The notes under the pieces were generated by a model. That model saw nothing but the letters and a program-made list of their open reading frames with translations. It was not told where the DNA came from and searched no databases. Below, one piece after another: positions 21,924 through 30,721 of a stretch of 33,502 nucleotides of DNA. Origin of the DNA: DAOSWM01 sp035380045 (GTDB taxonomy: Bacteria; Bacteroidota; Bacteroidia; Bacteroidales; Tenuifilaceae); assembly GCA_035380045.1 (NCBI GenBank), contig DAOSWM010000034.1, positions 1-33,502 of the forward strand, written 5' to 3'. A program made the translations under genes and the position numbers. Numbering within the stretch: position 1 is the stretch's first letter; each line of letters opens with the position of its first letter.

Positions 21924-23972
21924 CTATGATTTTATCATATCCACGCTACGTTTAACAAATCGGCTTAAATCTTCGCCCTTGAGCATATTGTTGGCCAAAA
22001 GTGCCAAGTCGATTAGCTGCTTCACCAGGTTTTGATCCTTACCAAAAGTTTTCAAAGTTTCGGTTTTTGATGCGTTTACCTCCTCAACTTTCTTCTCCAA
22101 ATCGGCAACCTCATCCTTCTCTGTTTGGGGAATCTCTTCATCCTTCTTGCCCTCGTGCGACTTTTTAAGCTCATCGAGCTTAGTTTTTACCGGTTCAACC
22201 TGCGAGTTGAACTCCTTAATCTTATCGCCCAACTCATTGTTTTTGCTTTCAATCACCGTTTTAACCAACGGGTGAGCAACGTTAACAACTAGGTTTACCG
22301 TTTCGGGCATATTCCCGTAGAAACCAGCCGTACCGCTCATGGCAGCCATATCCTTCATCCGGCGGATAAACTCGCTGCGGGTAATTACTACCGGAGCTCC
22401 GGTTTCACCCAAATCCTCGAACTGAACCCAGTAATTTGTGCTGTTGGCAGCACCCTCGAAAACGCTACGCAGCTCGGCTTGCTCATCGTACGATAGCGAA
22501 ACCTCTTTCTTGTCCTCCTTCATTATTAGCTTGTCAACCACGTCGCTGTCAACACGAACAAAACGCGAATCCTTAAATTTCGATTCGAGGTGGTTAATCA
22601 CATGCGGATCGAGCTGGCCATCCAACATCAGGATATCGTAACCTTTCTTCTTCGCCTCATCGATGTAGGTAAACTGCTCCTCGGTGTCGGTTGCATAGAG
22701 GTAAATTAAGGTTTTGTTCTTATCGGTCTGGTTCTCCTTTATTAACTTCTCGTACTCCTCAAATGTGAAGTACTTTCCATCGGTGTTCTTGAATAGCGCA
22801 AATTTTTCTGCGCGCTCGAAGAACTTCTCATCGGTAATCATACCGAAATTTATGAAGAGTTTAAGGTCGTCCCACTTCTTCTCGAATTCAGCACGGTCGT
22901 TCTTGAAAATTTCGTGAAGCCTGTCGGCAACCTTCTTGGTAATGTGGCTCGATATTTTCTTTACGTTCGAGTCGCTCTGCAGGTAACTTCGCGAAACGTT
23001 CAGCGGAATATCGGGCGAGTCGATAACACCATGAAGCAAGGTAAGAAACTCTGGCACAATCCCTTCTACGGAATCGGTAACGTAAACCTGATTGCAGAAT
23101 AGCTGGATTTTATTCTTCTGAATATCGAAATTCGATTTTATTCTTGGGAAGTAAAGAACTCCTGTAAGGTTGAACGGATAGTCAACGTTAAGATGGATAT
23201 TGAAGAGCGGATCCTGCGCAGCAGGGTAAAGGTCGTGGTAGAAATTTTTGTAGTCCTCGTCCTTCAAATCGGTAGGTTTACGGGTCCAAAGCGGGTTAAC
23301 CTCGTTAATTATTTTGTCTTTTCCTGTATCAACCTCTTTCTCATCCTTCCACTCCTTCTCGGTACCAAAGGCAATGGGGATTGGCAGAAAACGGCAGTAC
23401 TTACGTAGCAACTCGTTTATTTTGCTATCCTCCAGGAATTCTTCATTATCCTTGTTTATATGGAGAATGATGTCGGTTCCACGCTCATCGCGCTGGGCTT
23501 CCTCAATGGAAAATTCGGGCGAACCCTCGCACGACCAGCGAACAGCATTGGCTCCCTCCTGGTACGAACGAGTAACAATTTCAACCTTATCACTTACCAT
23601 GAACGATGAGTAGAAACCCAAGCCGAAATGTCCGATAATAGCGTTGGCCTTGTCCTTATACTTCTCAAGAAAATCCTCGGCACCCGAAAAGGCAATTTGG
23701 TTAATATACTTTTCAATCTCCTCGGCGGTCATTCCAACACCGCTGTCTGAAACTGTAATGGTCTTTTTCTTCTTATCAACCTTTACTCGAATGGTATCAT
23801 CCCCCATTTCACCCTTAAATTCTCCCATTGACGAGAGAGTTTTCAACTTCTGAGTTGCATCAACAGCATTGGAAACCAACTCACGAAGGAATATTTCGTG
23901 GTCGGAGTACAAAAACTTTTTAATTATTGGGAAAATGTTTTCGGAGGTTACGTTAATTTTGCCTTTCTCCAT
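21924..23972 (-). CDS. htpG: Molecular chaperone HtpG (Hsp90)
   Basis: Cytoplasmic ATP-dependent Hsp90 chaperone of 682 aa, somewhat longer than E. coli HtpG (624 aa), as is usual for Bacteroidota. The N-terminal GHKL ATPase shows ELVSNAVDA (Mg-binding Asn), VSDSGVGMT, and the lid/glycine motif GHFGLGFYSSFMV. The middle domain contains DIPLNVSRSYLQSD with the conserved catalytic Arg region. The C-terminal dimerisation domain is enlarged by a Lys/Glu-rich insert near residues 590-640. The start MEKGKINVTSEN is normal. It is flanked by terminators or independent genes and so appears monocistronic. No CIRCE-like heat-shock operator was found upstream. Confidence 0.97.
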   Translation of the reverse strand: MEKGKINVTSENIFPIIKKFLYSDHEIFLRELVSNAVDATQKLKTLSSMGEFKGEMGDDTIRVKVDKKKKTITVSDSGVGMTAEEIEKYINQIAFSGAEDFLEKYKDKANAIIGHFGLGFYSSFMVSDKVEIVTRSYQEGANAVRWSCEGSPEFSIEEAQRDERGTDIILHINKDNEEFLEDSKINELLRKYCRFLPIPIAFGTEKEWKDEKEVDTGKDKIINEVNPLWTRKPTDLKDEDYKNFYHDLYPAAQDPLFNIHLNVDYPFNLTGVLYFPRIKSNFDIQKNKIQLFCNQVYVTDSVEGIVPEFLTLLHGVIDSPDIPLNVSRSYLQSDSNVKKISSHITKKVADRLHEIFKNDRAEFEKKWDDLKLFINFGMITDEKFFERAEKFALFKNTDGKYFTFEEYEKLIKENQTDKNKTLIYLYATDTEEQFTYIDEAKKKGYDILMLDGQLDPHVINHLESKFKDSRFVRVDSDVVDKLIMKEDKKEVSLSYDEQAELRSVFEGAANSTNYWVQFEDLGETGAPVVITRSEFIRRMKDMAAMSGTAGFYGNMPETVNLVVNVAHPLVKTVIESKNNELGDKIKEFNSQVEPVKTKLDELKKSHEGKKDEEIPQTEKDEVADLEKKVEEVNASKTETLKTFGKDQNLVKQLIDLALLANNMLKGEDLSRFVKRSVDMIKS

Positions 23973-24096
23973 GGCTATTGCTATTTTTAAAGTTAAACAT
24001 CAAATTTTGTGTGATTGGGAATAAACAAAAGCAGTGCCATTGGCAAAATTCTGCCAAATAGTCATACTTAACTTGTAAATTATGGCAAATTTTCGG

Positions 24097-24645
24097 CTAC
24101 AGGTAGAAAAAATGGAAAATAGCGGCAGCAATAGCTAGCAGGATGCAGTAGCCAATAAAAATTCGAACCGATATGTAAAACGACCTGCGTTTTTGGTGTA
24201 GCTTCTTATGGCTAATTATGCGCATTATTATGTTATCAATCCGCAGGAAAATGGTATCGTTTTTAGGAATAAAAGCGAAAGCTCCGCTCTTCATGGCATA
24301 TGAACCGTAGCTACCCTCATCGGGACCCGAAAGCATTACCACTTCCATGTCGCGATTTATTACTTTTACTGCATCAAGAATTTCGATACCATTCATTAGG
24401 GTATGTTCTCCTTCATCGAAGAACTGGTATCCCAGAAAAACGATATGAATTTCATTCTTCCTGAACTTCATTGGGGTGATATGGGCAATAAACTTTTCAC
24501 CTGTGGTGAAGGTTTCAATGGAGTACTTCTCAGGCTTATCGATGGCCCTCTTCAACGATGCCGAGTAGGCTGAATCGTGATCGACAATGTAGATGTATGC
24601 CAGCGTTTTTGGCTTGATTATTTTATCGATTCCCAGAGTTTCCAT
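24097..24645 (-). CDS. Membrane-anchored degenerate receiver-domain protein
   Basis: 182-aa protein consisting of one response-regulator receiver-like domain (residues about 15-140) and a C-terminal membrane helix (about 156-181, FYISVRIFIGYCILLAIAAAIFHFFYL-type). The acidic cluster DHD (22-24), the Ser of VVMLSG and the Lys of FIPKND are present, but the phosphoacceptor position is Gly72 (IVFLGYQ). It therefore probably cannot be phosphorylated in the usual way. It has no output domain. ATG 24645 (METLGID) is chosen; the frame continues upstream to 24780, but that stretch overlaps the terminator of the preceding gene and does not look like protein. A scaffold or competitor role is inference. 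Confidence 0.78.
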   Translation of the reverse strand: METLGIDKIIKPKTLAYIYIVDHDSAYSASLKRAIDKPEKYSIETFTTGEKFIAHITPMKFRKNEIHIVFLGYQFFDEGEHTLMNGIEILDAVKVINRDMEVVMLSGPDEGSYGSYAMKSGAFAFIPKNDTIFLRIDNIIMRIISHKKLHQKRRSFYISVRIFIGYCILLAIAAAIFHFFYL

Positions 24646-24737
24646 GCCACTAAAGTAAAGAAAAGGGAACTGAAAAACAATACCAGCAATAAAGTTAAGT
24701 GCTACTTCTTTTTCTAGAGAGGAAAAAACAAAAAAAT

Positions 24738-24778
24738 GCTTCATCGACAATCCTGAATGAGAGGATGGCCGATGAAGC
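24738..24778 (-). terminator. Terminator of the dipeptidyl peptidase III gene
   Basis: GCTTCATCG (24738-24746) pairs with CGATGAAGC (24770-24778), and an inner ATCCT/AGGAT stem (24750-24754, 24762-24766) closes a 7-nt loop. On the - strand a T-rich tract follows (complement of 24721-24737). Confidence 0.88.
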
Positions 24779-24798
24779 AAAAAAAATTGAAACTATTT

Positions 24799-26835
24799 CT
24801 AGTTATAAGTTGGAAGGAATGAATACTCCTTGGAGTACCTTAACATCTGATTAGTATAATTATCGGGGTATTCAACTTTAACATCAATAACCTTATCGCC
24901 CTCGTAAACCGGAACTAGCTTTGGGTTAATGAATCCACCGTAGGGAGCCAGGTTCAGCTTAGCGTACCTGTCGAGAACTTCCTTATGCAAATCCTGATTG
25001 ATTTTTACTGCATACTTTTCAACCAATTCTTTACCAGCTTCAAAATCACCGGTACTCTTTATGCGCTGAACTTCCTTAAGAAGTTGACCAACAAGCTCGC
25101 GGAGTTTATCGTAATCGTTAATTACGAAGAAGGTTTTCCCATCACGGGTTTTCTTCTCAATTACATTCTGCTCCTTCCCATGCTCGTAGCACCAGCTTGC
25201 AATAAGCTGGCGGTTACGCATGTGAGCCTGCTCAATGTCTTTTCCCAGCTCAATTCGGGTGAGCTGAGTCATTAGCCCGTTGCGCATGTAGTTATTATAC
25301 TCGGCTTTGGCCACATCGAGGGTTGGCATAATTTCCAGTTCAACCATCTTTGGATCCATGATAAAGTAGAGTGCGAAAAGGTCGGCACGCGATTCCTCCA
25401 GTGCTGAGCCGTAGTTCTTCAGCTCGTCGCCTTTAACGCCCGGTGCAAGTTGTCCGCTTCCATGGCCCAAGCACTCATGTAAATCGGTATGCAAGTTTCC
25501 TCCAAGTGCGCCCCATTTCTTGTTCAGTTCAATTTCTTCCTGGCTCCAGGCGAACTCCTCGAGGAAACCGTTGCCTACGGCAGACATGTCGTATGCGTAG
25601 GTAATGTTCTCAATGGTTACGCTCTTCGAACCGTGATCCTTGCGAATCCAATCGGCGTTAGGAAGGTTGATTCCAATTGGAGTTGAAGGGTAGCAATCGC
25701 CACCAAGCATGGTTGCTGTGATAACTTTTGCGGAAACGCCCTTCACCTTCTCCTTCTTAAACTGCTGGTCAACTGGCGAATGGTCCTCAAACCACTGTGC
25801 ATTGTCGCTAATAAGAATTGTACGCTGGGTTGCTTCCAGGTTTTTGAAGTTTACAACTGACTCCCATGATGACTTGTATCCCAGCGGATCGCCATAGTTC
25901 TCAATGAAACCGTTTACAAAATCGATACGCGAATCTAAATCCTTCACCCAAAGTACATTGTACTTATCGAAAAGCTTCAAATCGCCCGTTTTGTAGTACT
26001 CAATGAGGGTTTCAATAATTTCTTTCTGCTTATCGTTTTCGGCTACATTTGCTGCCTTTTCGAGCCAGTAAACAATTTTTTCGATGGCTGCAGAGTACAT
26101 ACCCCCAACCTTCCATACCTTCTCGTAAATTTTGCCATTCTCCTTCACCAGCTTCGTATTCAAACCGTACGAAATGGGCTCGGGATCGTTCTCAACTCGC
26201 ATTTTTGCGTAGAACTCTTCGGCTTCCTTCTGGGTTACTCCCTCGTAGTAGTTGTTTGCCGAAGCGGCAATTAAATCAACCCCTTCCGACTGATCAACGC
26301 GCTTTGCGTAAAGTGCCGGATTAAAAATTACCGGGCTTAACTTTTCAATAATCTCTTCACGGGTACCTAGCTCCTTAGGAAGAAACTCGTCGGGAGTACT
26401 ATTCAAAAGGTTTGCGAAATACTCCTGGGAAAATCCTGGCTCAAACTTCTCGGTTGAGTAGTGATGGTGAATTCCGTTGGAGAACCAAACCCGCTTAAGG
26501 TACACAACAAAAGCATCCCACTCGGGTGCATCCTTCGCTCCTGTGTAGCCGGTATAAATTGCCTCAAGGGTACGACGAATGGCAAGATTATGCTTAAAAT
26601 TCTGGTCGAAAATAATATCGCGACCGCACAGCGCTGCTTCGCTGAGATAGTAAAGCAACTCTTTCTGCTGTACCGAAAGATCGTCCCATCCGGGAATCTG
26701 GTAGCGAATAATTCGTAAATCGGCAAACTGGTCAACCTGCCATTTAAACTGGTCTTCCTGCTCAGCCTTTTTTTCGGTGCAACCCGATAAACCCAACAGG
26801 GTTAATGATAGAAGAAACATACCTACGTACTTCAT
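24799..26835 (-). CDS. Dipeptidyl peptidase III lipoprotein (M49)
   Basis: 678-aa zinc metallopeptidase of family M49, releasing dipeptides from peptide N-termini. The lipobox LGLSGC gives Cys19 as the lipidation site, so the enzyme is membrane-tethered in the envelope. Zinc motifs are HECLGH (453-458), the Cys-containing version known from Bacteroides thetaiotaomicron DPP III, and EESRAD (480-485). Length fits bacterial DPP III. The gene is monocistronic: a clear terminator follows, and 231 bp of AT-rich DNA separates it from the divergent gldF. Peptide scavenging is the natural inferred role, fitting an organism that also makes Xaa-Pro aminopeptidase. Confidence 0.94.
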   Translation of the reverse strand: MKYVGMFLLSLTLLGLSGCTEKKAEQEDQFKWQVDQFADLRIIRYQIPGWDDLSVQQKELLYYLSEAALCGRDIIFDQNFKHNLAIRRTLEAIYTGYTGAKDAPEWDAFVVYLKRVWFSNGIHHHYSTEKFEPGFSQEYFANLLNSTPDEFLPKELGTREEIIEKLSPVIFNPALYAKRVDQSEGVDLIAASANNYYEGVTQKEAEEFYAKMRVENDPEPISYGLNTKLVKENGKIYEKVWKVGGMYSAAIEKIVYWLEKAANVAENDKQKEIIETLIEYYKTGDLKLFDKYNVLWVKDLDSRIDFVNGFIENYGDPLGYKSSWESVVNFKNLEATQRTILISDNAQWFEDHSPVDQQFKKEKVKGVSAKVITATMLGGDCYPSTPIGINLPNADWIRKDHGSKSVTIENITYAYDMSAVGNGFLEEFAWSQEEIELNKKWGALGGNLHTDLHECLGHGSGQLAPGVKGDELKNYGSALEESRADLFALYFIMDPKMVELEIMPTLDVAKAEYNNYMRNGLMTQLTRIELGKDIEQAHMRNRQLIASWCYEHGKEQNVIEKKTRDGKTFFVINDYDKLRELVGQLLKEVQRIKSTGDFEAGKELVEKYAVKINQDLHKEVLDRYAKLNLAPYGGFINPKLVPVYEGDKVIDVKVEYPDNYTNQMLRYSKEYSFLPTYN

Positions 26836-27041
26836 TTTTAATTACTTATTTTTTTGTTTTAGAATAATTTGAGTTTAAAAAAGTGCTGTAAACTTATTAA
26901 AAACTATTGGATAGGCGAAACTAAAAATGGTTTACAGTTGAGATCAATGAATATGCTGCCCGAATAATTGCAAATAACAGTTTTTAACACTTTCATTCTG
27001 TTTCGTCCAATGTAAATAACGATGGCTTTCCATAAAAAACC

Positions 27042-27049
27042 TATTTTTG
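27042..27049 (+). promoter_or_regulatory. Candidate -7 box upstream of gldF
   Basis: TATTTTTG matches TANNTTTG at all fixed positions and lies 17 bp before the gldF ATG (27067). No good -33 TTTG is seen at the usual distance, so support is partial. Confidence 0.4.
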
Positions 27050-27066
27050 TGTCAAAATTTTAATGA

Positions 27067-27798
27067 ATGTATGCAATTTTCATAAAGGAACTTAACAGCT
27101 TCTTCTCGTCGCTTACAGGGATAATTGCCGCCATTGTATTCCTCATAGTGAACGGGCTATTCATGTGGGTTTTCCCCGGTGAGCTAAACGTGCTCGATAG
27201 CGGATACGCATCGCTCGACACATTTTTTATTATTGCTCCATGGGTAATGCTATTTCTGGTTCCGGCTGTAACCATGCGGCTTTTCTCCGAGGAGAAGCGC
27301 TCAGGAACCATTGAACTTTTGCTCACACGCCCAATTTCCGACACCCAAATTATTTTGGGGAAATACCTGGCCTCCATCGTTCTGGTTATCATCATTCTAC
27401 TTCCGGCGTTAATCTTCTTTCTTTCGGTTTACCTTTTAGGTAATCCGGTTGGAAACATCGACACGGGAGGAACCTGGGGCTCATTCATCGGGCTGTTCTT
27501 TCTTTCGGCAGCATACGCCTCCATCGGAGTTTTCGCCTCATCGATAACCGAGAACCAGATTGTATCGTTTATTCTTGCAATCCTGTTAAGCTTCATTGTG
27601 TTTATCGGGTTAGAATCAGTAGCATCGGTTCACTCACTGAAAAAAATCCAATTTTTACTTGTTAACCTTGGCATTAACGAGCACTACAAATCGCTTAGCC
27701 GGGGAGTTATCGACTCGCGCGATGTGGTTTACTTCGTTGCCCTATCGGCAATTTTTGTGCTGTCGACCCGAACCTTAGTTCAAAGCAGAAAATGGTAA
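27067..27798 (+). CDS. gldF: Gliding-motility ABC transporter permease GldF
   Basis: 243-aa integral membrane protein with six predicted helices, the permease partner of GldA/GldG. It matches GldF over its whole length: MYAIFIKELNSFFSSLTG at the start, GLFMWVFPGELNVLDSGYASLD, then VPAVTMRLFSEEKRSGTIELLLTRPISD, the ABC-2 permease signature region. GldG follows after 13 bp. In Flavobacterium the GldAFG transporter is needed for gliding, but in non-gliders its role is unclear. The ATPase gene gldA is not in this window. Close upstream ATGs at 27063 (another frame) and 27067 exist; 27067 is in frame. Confidence 0.94.
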   Translation: MYAIFIKELNSFFSSLTGIIAAIVFLIVNGLFMWVFPGELNVLDSGYASLDTFFIIAPWVMLFLVPAVTMRLFSEEKRSGTIELLLTRPISDTQIILGKYLASIVLVIIILLPALIFFLSVYLLGNPVGNIDTGGTWGSFIGLFFLSAAYASIGVFASSITENQIVSFILAILLSFIVFIGLESVASVHSLKKIQFLLVNLGINEHYKSLSRGVIDSRDVVYFVALSAIFVLSTRTLVQSRKW

Positions 27799-27811
27799 TA
27801 AAAAACCAGCC

Positions 27812-29512
27812 ATGACCCTAAGCAATAAGAAAAAAAACATAATTCAGCTTGTAGTTTCAATCGCTACAATTATACTTGCTGGCTACATTTCAACCTTCTT
27901 CTTTTTCCGAATCGATATGACCTCGGAGAAACGCTACACCCTAAACCCAGTTACCAAGGAAACCCTCAAGAACCTGAACGACATTGTTCACATAAGAGTT
28001 TACCTCGATGGCGACCTGCCCATAGGTTTTATGAGAATGAGGCGTGAGCTGAAAGAAACTCTGGATGAGTTTAAGGCTTACGGTGGTAACATGTTCCACT
28101 ACGAGTTCATTAACCCCTCAGCTTCAGTAAATTCTAAAGACCGAGAAGCCTTGTATCGCGACCTCTACGAAAAGGGAATTGAGCCAACAAATGTTCAGGA
28201 GAGTAACCCAAAGGGAGGCAGCTCGCAGCGCATAGTTTTCCCCGGTGCCATTGTTAGCTTCATGGGGAAGGAATCACCGCTGAATCTGTTAAAGAACAAT
28301 CCGAACCTATCGGGCGATGAGAACATCAATATTTCAATCCAAAATTTTGAGTTCGCCCTCATGCAAGTAATCATTAAGCTTTCTCAAACCAACCAGCCAA
28401 AAATTGCTTTTGTGCACGGGCACGATGAGCTTGACGAGTTCGAAACGGGCGACATAGTTCAGGAACTTGCTTCGCAGTATGAGGTACACAGGGTAATACT
28501 TGGCGGTGAGGTTGGCGGTTTGGATCCCTACTCGCTGGTGGTTGTGGCAGGACCAAAAAAGCAGATTCCTGAAGCCGACAAGTTGGTTCTTGACCAGTAC
28601 CTGATGAACGGTGGAAAAATTCTTTGGTTTGTTGATGCAGTTAACGTAAGCATCGATAGCCTTTCGCAAGGAGCAACTACATTGGCGTATCCAAATAACA
28701 CGAATTTAGAGGATATGCTATTCCGTTACGGTGTAAGAGTTAATCCGGTTCTTATTCAGGATATGCAGTGCGCGGTTATTCCGGTAAACGTTGCCCTTGC
28801 AGGGCAAGATCCTCGTTTTTCTCCTGTTCCGTGGGTTTACTTTCCGCTACTTAACGCTCCTGAAACGCACCCAATAACCCGAAACCTAAACCTTATTAGA
28901 AGCCGTTTTGTTAGTCCAATCGATACGGTTGGTGGAAATTCGAATCTTGCAAAAAGAATACTGCTTTCCACTTCGCCTTACAGCCGAACGCTGAATGTAC
29001 CGCTGTTCATTAACCTCCGCCAAATTGAGCAGAGTCCGCTCGAGCGCGATTTTAACCGCTCATTTATTCCCGTTGCCGCACTGGTTGAAGGAACATTCAA
29101 CTCGGTTTTCACAAACCGCCCCCTAGCTGCATTCAACAACGGCAAACCATTCAATTTCAAGGAGAAAAGCATTCCAACCCGAATGTTAGTAGTTGCCAAC
29201 TCCGACATTATCCGGAACGATGTAAGCCGCCGAACCGATGGAGCCTACATTACCCCACTTGGATACGATAAGTATACAAACCAAACCTTTGGAAATAAAG
29301 AGTTTGTAGTAAACTCTGTTCACTTTCTTGTTGACGAAACGGGTTTAATGGAGCTGAAAAATCGTGACTTCAAACTGAGGCTTCTCGATAAGAAAAAAAT
29401 TCTTGAAGAGCGCAAAAAATGGCAGCTAATTAACCTGCTGATTCCTTCGCTAACACTTATTGTTCTGGGTATTGTCTGGTTTTTTATTCGCCGGTACAAG
29501 TTCACCCGCTAA
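27812..29512 (+). CDS. gldG: Gliding-motility ABC transporter component GldG
   Basis: 566-aa GldG, encoded directly after gldF. An N-terminal membrane helix (about 10-31, IIQLVVSIATIILAGYISTFFFF) is followed by a large extracytoplasmic ABC-type_uncharacterised/GldG domain starting with DMTSEKRYTLNPVTKETLKNL. It contains ILWFVDAVNVSIDSL and VVANSDIIRNDVSRR. A C-terminal membrane helix (about 537-558) ends in basic residues. Length and both anchors fit the family (about 560 aa). It works with GldF; the transported substrate is unknown. It is probably cotranscribed with gldF and the next gene (12 bp gap). Confidence 0.93.
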   Translation: MTLSNKKKNIIQLVVSIATIILAGYISTFFFFRIDMTSEKRYTLNPVTKETLKNLNDIVHIRVYLDGDLPIGFMRMRRELKETLDEFKAYGGNMFHYEFINPSASVNSKDREALYRDLYEKGIEPTNVQESNPKGGSSQRIVFPGAIVSFMGKESPLNLLKNNPNLSGDENINISIQNFEFALMQVIIKLSQTNQPKIAFVHGHDELDEFETGDIVQELASQYEVHRVILGGEVGGLDPYSLVVVAGPKKQIPEADKLVLDQYLMNGGKILWFVDAVNVSIDSLSQGATTLAYPNNTNLEDMLFRYGVRVNPVLIQDMQCAVIPVNVALAGQDPRFSPVPWVYFPLLNAPETHPITRNLNLIRSRFVSPIDTVGGNSNLAKRILLSTSPYSRTLNVPLFINLRQIEQSPLERDFNRSFIPVAALVEGTFNSVFTNRPLAAFNNGKPFNFKEKSIPTRMLVVANSDIIRNDVSRRTDGAYITPLGYDKYTNQTFGNKEFVVNSVHFLVDETGLMELKNRDFKLRLLDKKKILEERKKWQLINLLIPSLTLIVLGIVWFFIRRYKFTR

Positions 29513-29524
29513 AGAAACGCATTG

Positions 29525-30529
29525 ATGAGATTTCTAAAAAAATACTGGTGGTTTATAGTTTTGCTACTACTGGCACTCTACGTTTTTAGGATTAGAACCC
29601 AGCAGGGAACCATTGCCATAAAAGATAAAAACTTTTCGGTTCCTGAAACCGAGAATGTAACCACAATTAAACTAAAGAACAGTCAACTTTCGTTAACCCT
29701 TCAGAGGAACCAAGACACATGGATGGTAAACGAGAAATTGGTAGCAAAACCCGAGGCTATCAATGCTTTCCTACTGTTGCTGAACAAAATACAGGTAAAA
29801 TCGCCCCTACCCGTTTCGGTTGCCGATAGCCTTACCCAAGTTCTTAAAAAAGATGGTATTGAAGTTAAAATCTTCGAAAATTCGAAGCAAATCCGTCACT
29901 TCTACGTTCACTATACCGAAACCCTCAACCTCGGAGGAATTGGAATTTTAGCCAACTCGCAGCACGCATTTATGCTTGAGTTCCCGAACTATACCGACGA
30001 TGTTGTGAAACTTTTCTACATACAACCCTCAGCCTGGGCTGAGAACAGGTATTCAGTCCCGGCAACAGAAAGCATTAAAACAATTGAAACCGAAATACCC
30101 GATAACCCAGAGAAATCGTTCAGAATCGATTTCCTTGATAACGAACAAATTCGGCTATTCGATTTATACAACGGAAGGGTAGCCGTACTGTACGATACCG
30201 CTAGCTTGCAACGATTTGTTACCGGATTACAGGAAATGACCCTAAACCCAACCTCCGATACGTTAACCCAACCGCAACGGGCAGCCATTGTTTACTCGCA
30301 GCCAAGCAGCATTATTACCCTTCAATTTGAAAAAAACGAGAAAATTATTTTCACATTCTTCCCCATTCCGGTTGAAGAGTACCTCGACGAACTGGGGCGT
30401 CCCGTTCGTTTCGACCTAAACAGAATGTACGTTACCGTAAGTACAAATCCATCAGAAATGTACGAAGCAGAATACCTGAAAATCCATCCGGTTTTAAAGG
30501 ATATTTCCTATTTTAACCCGAATTTCTAG
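29525..30529 (+). CDS. DUF4340-like membrane-anchored protein linked to gldFG
   Basis: 334-aa protein with an N-terminal membrane helix (residues about 7-24, KYWWFIVLLLLALYVF) and a beta-rich extracytoplasmic domain. It includes IKLKNSQLSLTLQRNQDTWMVN, which recalls DUF4340 domains found beside GldG-like ABC genes. ATG 29525 is used; the frame starts with TTG one codon earlier. It is 12 bp after gldG on the same strand, so a role with the GldFG complex is a reasonable inference. No enzymatic motif is seen. Confidence 0.8.
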   Translation: MRFLKKYWWFIVLLLLALYVFRIRTQQGTIAIKDKNFSVPETENVTTIKLKNSQLSLTLQRNQDTWMVNEKLVAKPEAINAFLLLLNKIQVKSPLPVSVADSLTQVLKKDGIEVKIFENSKQIRHFYVHYTETLNLGGIGILANSQHAFMLEFPNYTDDVVKLFYIQPSAWAENRYSVPATESIKTIETEIPDNPEKSFRIDFLDNEQIRLFDLYNGRVAVLYDTASLQRFVTGLQEMTLNPTSDTLTQPQRAAIVYSQPSSIITLQFEKNEKIIFTFFPIPVEEYLDELGRPVRFDLNRMYVTVSTNPSEMYEAEYLKIHPVLKDISYFNPNF

Positions 30530-30614
30530 CAATTGCGTTGGCTATTTGCATAAAAAATTGTAATATTGGTTTTCAATTGCAAACATAAATCTTGCTGATT
30601 ATCAATTGCTATTG

Positions 30615-30643
30615 TTTTTACTGAGTACATTTTTCAGTAAAAA
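30615..30643. promoter_or_regulatory. 10-bp perfect inverted repeat upstream of dnaN
   Basis: TTTTTACTGA (30615-30624) and TCAGTAAAAA (30634-30643) flank a 9-nt spacer. It lies about 80 bp before the dnaN ATG. It could be an operator or a weak terminator of the gldFG unit; it has no T run directly after it, only TTCGTTTCTTTG. Confidence 0.45.
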
Positions 30644-30721
30644 TTCGTTTCTTTGTAGCGGCTGATTATAAAGCAAGTTTAGTTTATAGTACAGATAATA
30701 GAAACCTAAAAAATAGAACAA

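Noticed and set aside
24646..24780. 45-residue N-terminal extension of the receiver-like protein
   Set aside because: It overlaps the terminator hairpin of the dipeptidyl peptidase III gene and is not receiver-like sequence.
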